From NCBI GenBank assembly GCA_029204225.1, contig CM055096.1:71518349-71582348 (forward strand): a DNA stretch of 64,000 bases, written 5' to 3'. This document shows positions 58,636 through 64,000 of the stretch, piece by piece (the first letter of the stretch is position 1; every line of letters begins with the position of its first letter). This stretch comes from Diphasiastrum complanatum (Eukaryota; Streptophyta; Lycopodiopsida; Lycopodiales; Lycopodiaceae). The position numbers were made by a program, and so were the translations under genes. The notes under the pieces were generated by a model. That model ran no database searches. It saw only the letters and a program-made list of their open reading frames with translations, and was not told the origin of the DNA.

Positions 58636-59590
58636 ATACACTTGGAATTTTGGTAGATTTGAGAATCCTATCATCATTCTCTTGATTAAAACTCGATCCT
58701 CCTTACTCCCTACATGCAAGGGAATATTGGCAAAGAAAATGGATCTAAACAATGTATCAACTATTTCAATCTTCATATCAAGCGCTTTTGATAAGAGGTA
58801 CCTCCAATTGAAGTCTTCAAGCAAGAAGTCACATGAAATAGCACTATCTTTGTTTCTACATGATGAAATGAAATCATCCAAATTAACAAGATAAAAGAAT
58901 TGATGAGAAGTAGACCTCCTTGGCAATAACTCTTTATGTGCCTTTGCCAAAGCACTATCTTCATGAGCTTCACCATCTTGGAACATAAATTGAGGTAGAT
59001 CGCTTGCCTCCTCCTTGAGATGATCCAAGATCCTCTTGGCCACACTTCCACAAGGATTAACATCAATTTTGAAAAGCTTACCACAACTAGTCCCTCTTGC
59101 TACCTTATCATCATTTCTCTTCTTGAAACAATTAGAAGCAAAATGCCCCTTCTTACCACAAAGGAGGCACTTCTTGTTGGATTTGCAACTTGTTGATGTT
59201 TGTGATGACTCTTCATTACTCTCCTCCTTTGACTTGTCTTTCATGAAATGTGGATGTTGCTCTTTGTCCCTACCTCTTGTCTTGTCCTTTGTGAAGTATG
59301 CTTTCACCTTTCCACCATAGATGGATTCCAATGTGTCCCAAGCCTCCTTGGATGCGGTACATGAGCCAATTTCACACAACAATTCATTTGAAACATTTAT
59401 CTTTATGATATGTAGAGCCATCCTAGATCTCCTTTTGTACTTTTGGACCTCTTGGAGCTATGGAAGCTCCTCCTCAAGTCCTAGCACAATCTTCATCACA
59501 TCTTGGAGCACCAAAATGGACTCCATTCTAGCCTTCCAAATAGAATAGTTGGAGGTAGATAGTCTCTCACTAGATTCTAATAGAAAGGAT
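58636..59590 (-). pseudogene. Multiply deleted copia mini-derivative with fused open frame
   Basis: Minus strand frame 59421-58522 begins in gag (MALHIIKINVSNELLCEIGS) and skips to the region before the zinc knuckle. It keeps a perfect knuckle (CLLCGKKGHFASNC), then jumps through protease linker (GKLFKIDVN) to an integrase end (SIFFANIPLHVGSKEDRV), all in one frame. Gag upstream continues to about 59,590. Protease, reverse transcriptase and RNase H are missing. Confidence 0.75.
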
Positions 59591-59814
59591 CCCATAGATG
59601 CCATGTAGTAGTGAAGACTCCTTGTGATTTAGACAATAAAATGTTGCTTCTCTCTCACTATAGGATCCTTGAAATGTGTACTACCAACTCCTATGCAAGA
59701 TCTTGCAACAAAATGTGAGATGGATCTCACTAGCTCTACCAATCTCTCTCAAACTAGATCAACCTCTCATCAATTGGAGTATAGACAAAGTTTGGGTCAA
59801 ACTATCTTTTGCAC
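59591..59814 (-). mobile_element. Leader of the copia mini-derivative, interrupted by CACTA
   Basis: Sequence corresponds to 46,720-46,785 (caattg(a)ggagtatagacaaagtttgggtcaaactatctttt), showing the leader/gag start of the same copia family. It is cut at 59,814 by a CACTA-type terminus, whereas the 46.7-kb copy runs on to cacgtgtgaaacac. Confidence 0.65.
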
Positions 59815-60429
59815 CACTACAACATTCTGGAGGATTTTTGACCCTATTATCGAGGCTTTTATGAAATTTTTTTTTTTGAAAAAACATTGTACGCCTCGGT
59901 ATAAACCCTGAAGTATGCCTTGAAACGAGATCCTCGATAATTGCCTCAGTAATCGAGGCTTCTTCACCTCATTTTTGCGTTGTTTATAGCACATGTATAC
60001 CGAGAGGTACACCGAGTCCCTTCAGTATATCTCTCCCAACAAGCTATTGGTGACCCTCTCTATTCCGAGGACTATATTGAGGGGTATCCCTTGGTATATC
60101 TCTATCAAAAGTTTACCCTGTTCCGACGGTTATTCCAAGAGTTATAAATAAAAAAAAATTGAGGATAGAATGGAGCCAGTTCACGGCTCCATTTTGCCTT
60201 AAAAAATGGACTCCATCCGACCCCATGAATCTTTTGCACCACTTCTTATGAAGTTGGTATGCAAAATCATTTGTTCATTCATTATTGTTAATAAAAAGAT
60301 CTGCAAAATTTATTTGAGTTACATTATAAGCACTTAAAAATTGATAAAGAAAACTTAAATTCAACGAATATATATTCATACATAAATATTTCAAGTATAA
60401 AGATATGTTTCAAATTGGATCATTGAATA

Positions 60430-60540
60430 TAACTAATTATAATTAGATCCAGTTGAGTCGTCCTCATCCTAGCCATTGACGTTGCAATCAGACTCGTGTG
60501 ACTGCGATGCATGGGATTGAGACTGTGATACCTGCATCCA
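60430..60540 (-). pseudogene. Acidic C-terminal exon of a CACTA-type gene
   Basis: Minus strand: after an acceptor-like tggatgcag at about 60,533 the frame reads SQSQSHASQSHESDCNVNG, one stop, then DEDDSTGSNYN and a TAG. Gln/Ser-rich, acidic short final exons are usual in the accessory gene of CACTA elements (compare the tail of the gene at 35.8 kb). No upstream exon was identified with confidence. Confidence 0.35.
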
Positions 60541-60634
60541 ATGAATATAATTTAATTATCTGAGAAATAAAAGTCAGAGCACATGAATGTAGTGAAGTTA
60601 AAGTATGTCTTGAAGCCATATATACCTCAGATCT

Positions 60635-60881
60635 AGAATATCCATCCGAATCAAGGCACAAGGAAGACTTGAAGTTTGTGAAGAAAGGATTTCCTGAAAA
60701 TCCAGATCGTGTCAAACAACGACGGGAGGCCGCTAAGAAGCTACAAGAGACTTTAGGGACCTTCAAACCTTGGGAGTGGTGGCCAAGGTTTTTCCATGGA
60801 CATCATTATAGTCTTGTCAAATGGCTCCATTCTATCCTAAAACTGGTTCATATGCAATTGAATGTAGAGGACCTAACCTAA
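60635..60881 (+). other. Exon-like open frame, unrecognised
   Basis: After an acceptor-like atatacctcag the plus-strand frame reads LEYPSESRHKEDLKFVKKGF, then NPDRVKQRREAAKKLQETLG and KPWEWWPRFFHG. Charged, helix-prone and Trp-rich, it looks like real coding sequence, possibly a captured host-gene exon inside the CACTA element. I do not recognise it. Confidence 0.35.
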
Positions 60882-60944
60882 ACAAATTATATATATTGAT
60901 ACATAAATGTTCGACTTACAAATATATATCAGTAGCATCTACAA

Positions 60945-61588
60945 CAAAAGATGGGAGATAAACATGTATGTAAAAGTTTATGAGCAGAGGTATATAATCT
61001 AGCATCTATGAGCTGGTAACAATCTAGCATATAATCTATTTATGATTTGAAAAAAATATATGAGCAGAGGTCGGAATGGACCTCGGAATAATAGATGGTA
61101 TACTGACTTAAACAAAAACACATATTCCGAGGTCTGTTCCGAGCTCCACTGATTCCCACCCCACTTATCAACAGATTCATAAATATAAGTACAGATTTTT
61201 TTTTTTGATGTGTAGATCTGTTTTCATAAATCAGTAAGCATAAAACATAAATCAAGATACTACGAATCAGGATAGCATGAACTGGTAAACATGAAACATA
61301 AACGAATGGCATCACACACGCACACACACACCCTAAACCCTAAAACCTAAGCACACATGAGGAGAAAAAAAAAGAAAGGTCATAGTAGAGTGCTAACCTA
61401 AACTCCCGAACCATACGGCTACATCCTATTCCAGAATGTCACCACATGCTCCCTCCCTACGGTGTTTGGGCTTTCTTGTGGAACTAATCACCCAACAAGA
61501 AACAATTGAACCACGTCTTTAACGAAAGAAAACAAAAGCTACACACCTTTCTAGAATTGGGAGTGTTGGTTACTTTTAACGCTTTCAT

Positions 61589-61667
<79 letters not shown>

Positions 61668-62020
61668 AAAATGTGCATCTACAACAAAAGATGGGAGATA
61701 AACATTTATGTTAAAGTTTATGAGCAGAGGTATATAATCTAGCATCTATGAGTTGGTAACAATCTAGCATACATTTTATTTATGATCTAAAAAATATGTA
61801 TGAGCAAAGGTCGGAATGGACCTCAAAATAACAGATGGTATACTGACTTAAATAGAAACACATATTCCGAGGTCTGTTCTGACCTCCACTGATTCCCACC
61901 CCACTTATCAATAGAAACACATATTCTGAGGTCTGTTCCGACCTCCACTTATTCCCACCCCACTTATCAACAGATTCATTAATAAAAGTACAGATTTCTT
62001 TCTAGGATGTGTAGATTTGT
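60945..62020 (+). repeat. Tandemly repeated CACTA subterminal unit (two copies, ~730-bp offset)
   Basis: The segment acaacaaaagatgggagata (60,945) through ccaccccacttatcaacag (61,170) recurs from 61,680 to 61,970 with few changes, and a short part again at 61,910-61,970. The final 50 bases of the window match the gaggtcggaatggacctcgg part once more. Confidence 0.85.
61591..61665 (+). repeat. (CT)n microsatellite, 75 bp
   Basis: Pure CT repeat at the end of the first duplicated unit. Confidence 0.98.
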
Positions 62021-62073
62021 TTTCATAAATTCTAATGAAAATAAAATTGAATGTAGTCCTACATCTACAAAAC

Positions 62074-63002
<929 letters not shown>

Positions 63003-63241
63003 TGCAAACCCTAAACACACACGAGGAGAAAAAAAAGAAACAACATAGCAGAGTGCTAATCAAAACTCCTGAACCGTACGGTTATATCCTATTCCACAAT
63101 GTCACCACATCCTCTCTCCCTACGACGTTTGGGCTTTCTCGTGAGACTTATTGTCCAAACAAGAAACATTTGAACCACGTCTTTATCGAAAGAAAACAAG
63201 GGCTACACACCTTCCTAGAATTGGGAGTGTTGGTTACCTTT

Positions 63242-63488
<247 letters not shown>

Positions 63489-63499
63489 CCCCCCATATC

Positions 63500-63950
63500 C
63501 CTCGCTCTCTATTTCTAAGCATGAAACATAACCAATACACGACACATAAATTATGATTCTGTAAATTAAAATAACAAGACTAGATTAAAATCCGACAAAT
63601 CAGAGTAGAAACTAGTAAGCTTGAAATATTGATTATGTATACCACGAATTGTTGAGAGTGGGAATCATTTTTATTCTTAGGCCAACTATGGAGTTCCCCA
63701 GTGGGTTCATAAAAACACTAGTGGAGAAGTGTCATCATTTCAAGGACAAACGTAATCAAGAAGACAGCATGAAGGCCTCAATGTGGTGAAAGAATCTAAA
63801 AAATGTGGTGATGTTGAGTCGCATTTTGTTCATTTTTTATGTATCAACTGGGGCGGGAATTTTGTAATCTTGATATATCAATTGAGGTGGTAATAATCTA
63901 GCAGTGTTTAGGCACAAATCGCCAATGTCTACCAGAAATCTATTTTTGAA
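63500..63950. other. No gene seen
   Basis: AT-rich interior sequence before the terminal repeat at the window end; nothing recognised. Confidence 0.3.
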
Positions 63951-64000
63951 AGTAAGAGCAGAGGTCGGAATGGACCTCGGAATAAAAGTTGGTATAGTGC

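Noticed and set aside
61331-61350. ccctaaaccctaaa as a telomeric or subtelomeric array
   Set aside because: Only two repeat units; better seen as an interstitial telomere-box-like word inside a duplicated unit.
60945-62020. Regularly repeated segments considered as a CRISPR-like array
   Set aside because: Plant-type DNA, long repeats with similar spacing to transposon subterminal units and no short constant spacers.

Overview
The window looks like nuclear DNA of a land plant with a large, repeat-rich genome. It holds one host-type gene with spliceosomal introns. Around it are nested Ty1/copia and Ty3/gypsy retrotransposons, pieces of CACTA (En/Spm) transposons, a hAT-type MITE and very long CT/GA microsatellites. 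There are no bacterial operons, rRNA, tRNA or CRISPR arrays. A gymnosperm or fern would fit (long repeat-filled introns, many broken copia elements), but the sequence alone does not decide the lineage.

Layout. 1-2.2 kb: non-coding DNA with a GC-richer promoter-like stretch. 2.9-3.0 kb and 4.69-4.94 kb: decayed remnants of BAH-domain exons, separated by a 643-bp hAT-like MITE. 5.8-9.5 kb: a truncated minus-strand copia. 11.17-15.96 kb: a huge exon coding about 1,590 residues of a SUO-like protein (TFIIS N-terminal/LW domain plus five DLN motifs). Its expected BAH domain survives only as the decayed exons upstream. 17.2-20.8 kb: minus-strand copia debris. 20.8-28.8 kb: a gypsy element split by an unusual DNA-transposon-like block of two converging genes: a plus-strand three-intron gene with DDE-transposase-like features (23.4-26.1 kb) and a minus-strand multi-exon gene (27.5-26.2 kb). 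29.7-34.0 kb: rearranged copia, a second copy of the N-terminus of that novel gene, and gypsy pol. 34.0-35.5 kb: copia and gypsy fragments on the minus strand. 35.8-36.8 kb: a minus-strand three-exon gene resembling a plant En/Spm-associated protein. 38.9-47.7 kb: an old minus-strand copia into which a complete young copia (39,561-45,421, identical-looking LTRs, 5-bp target duplication) has jumped. 47.7-48.1 kb: a TNP2 (CACTA transposase) fragment. 48.4-57.6 kb: three more decayed copia elements. 57.6-64.0 kb: CT arrays, CACTA termini with subterminal repeats, another copia remnant and a probable CACTA element filling the right end.

How it works together. Only the SUO-like gene looks like a resident host gene. 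Its large 5' region has been invaded by a MITE and a copia, and its BAH exons have degenerated while the 4.8-kb main exon stays open. The young copia has everything needed to move on its own; the other elements are broken. The most novel item is the two-gene block at 23.4-27.7 kb, whose first gene also occurs as a fragment beside another gypsy pol at 31.6 kb.
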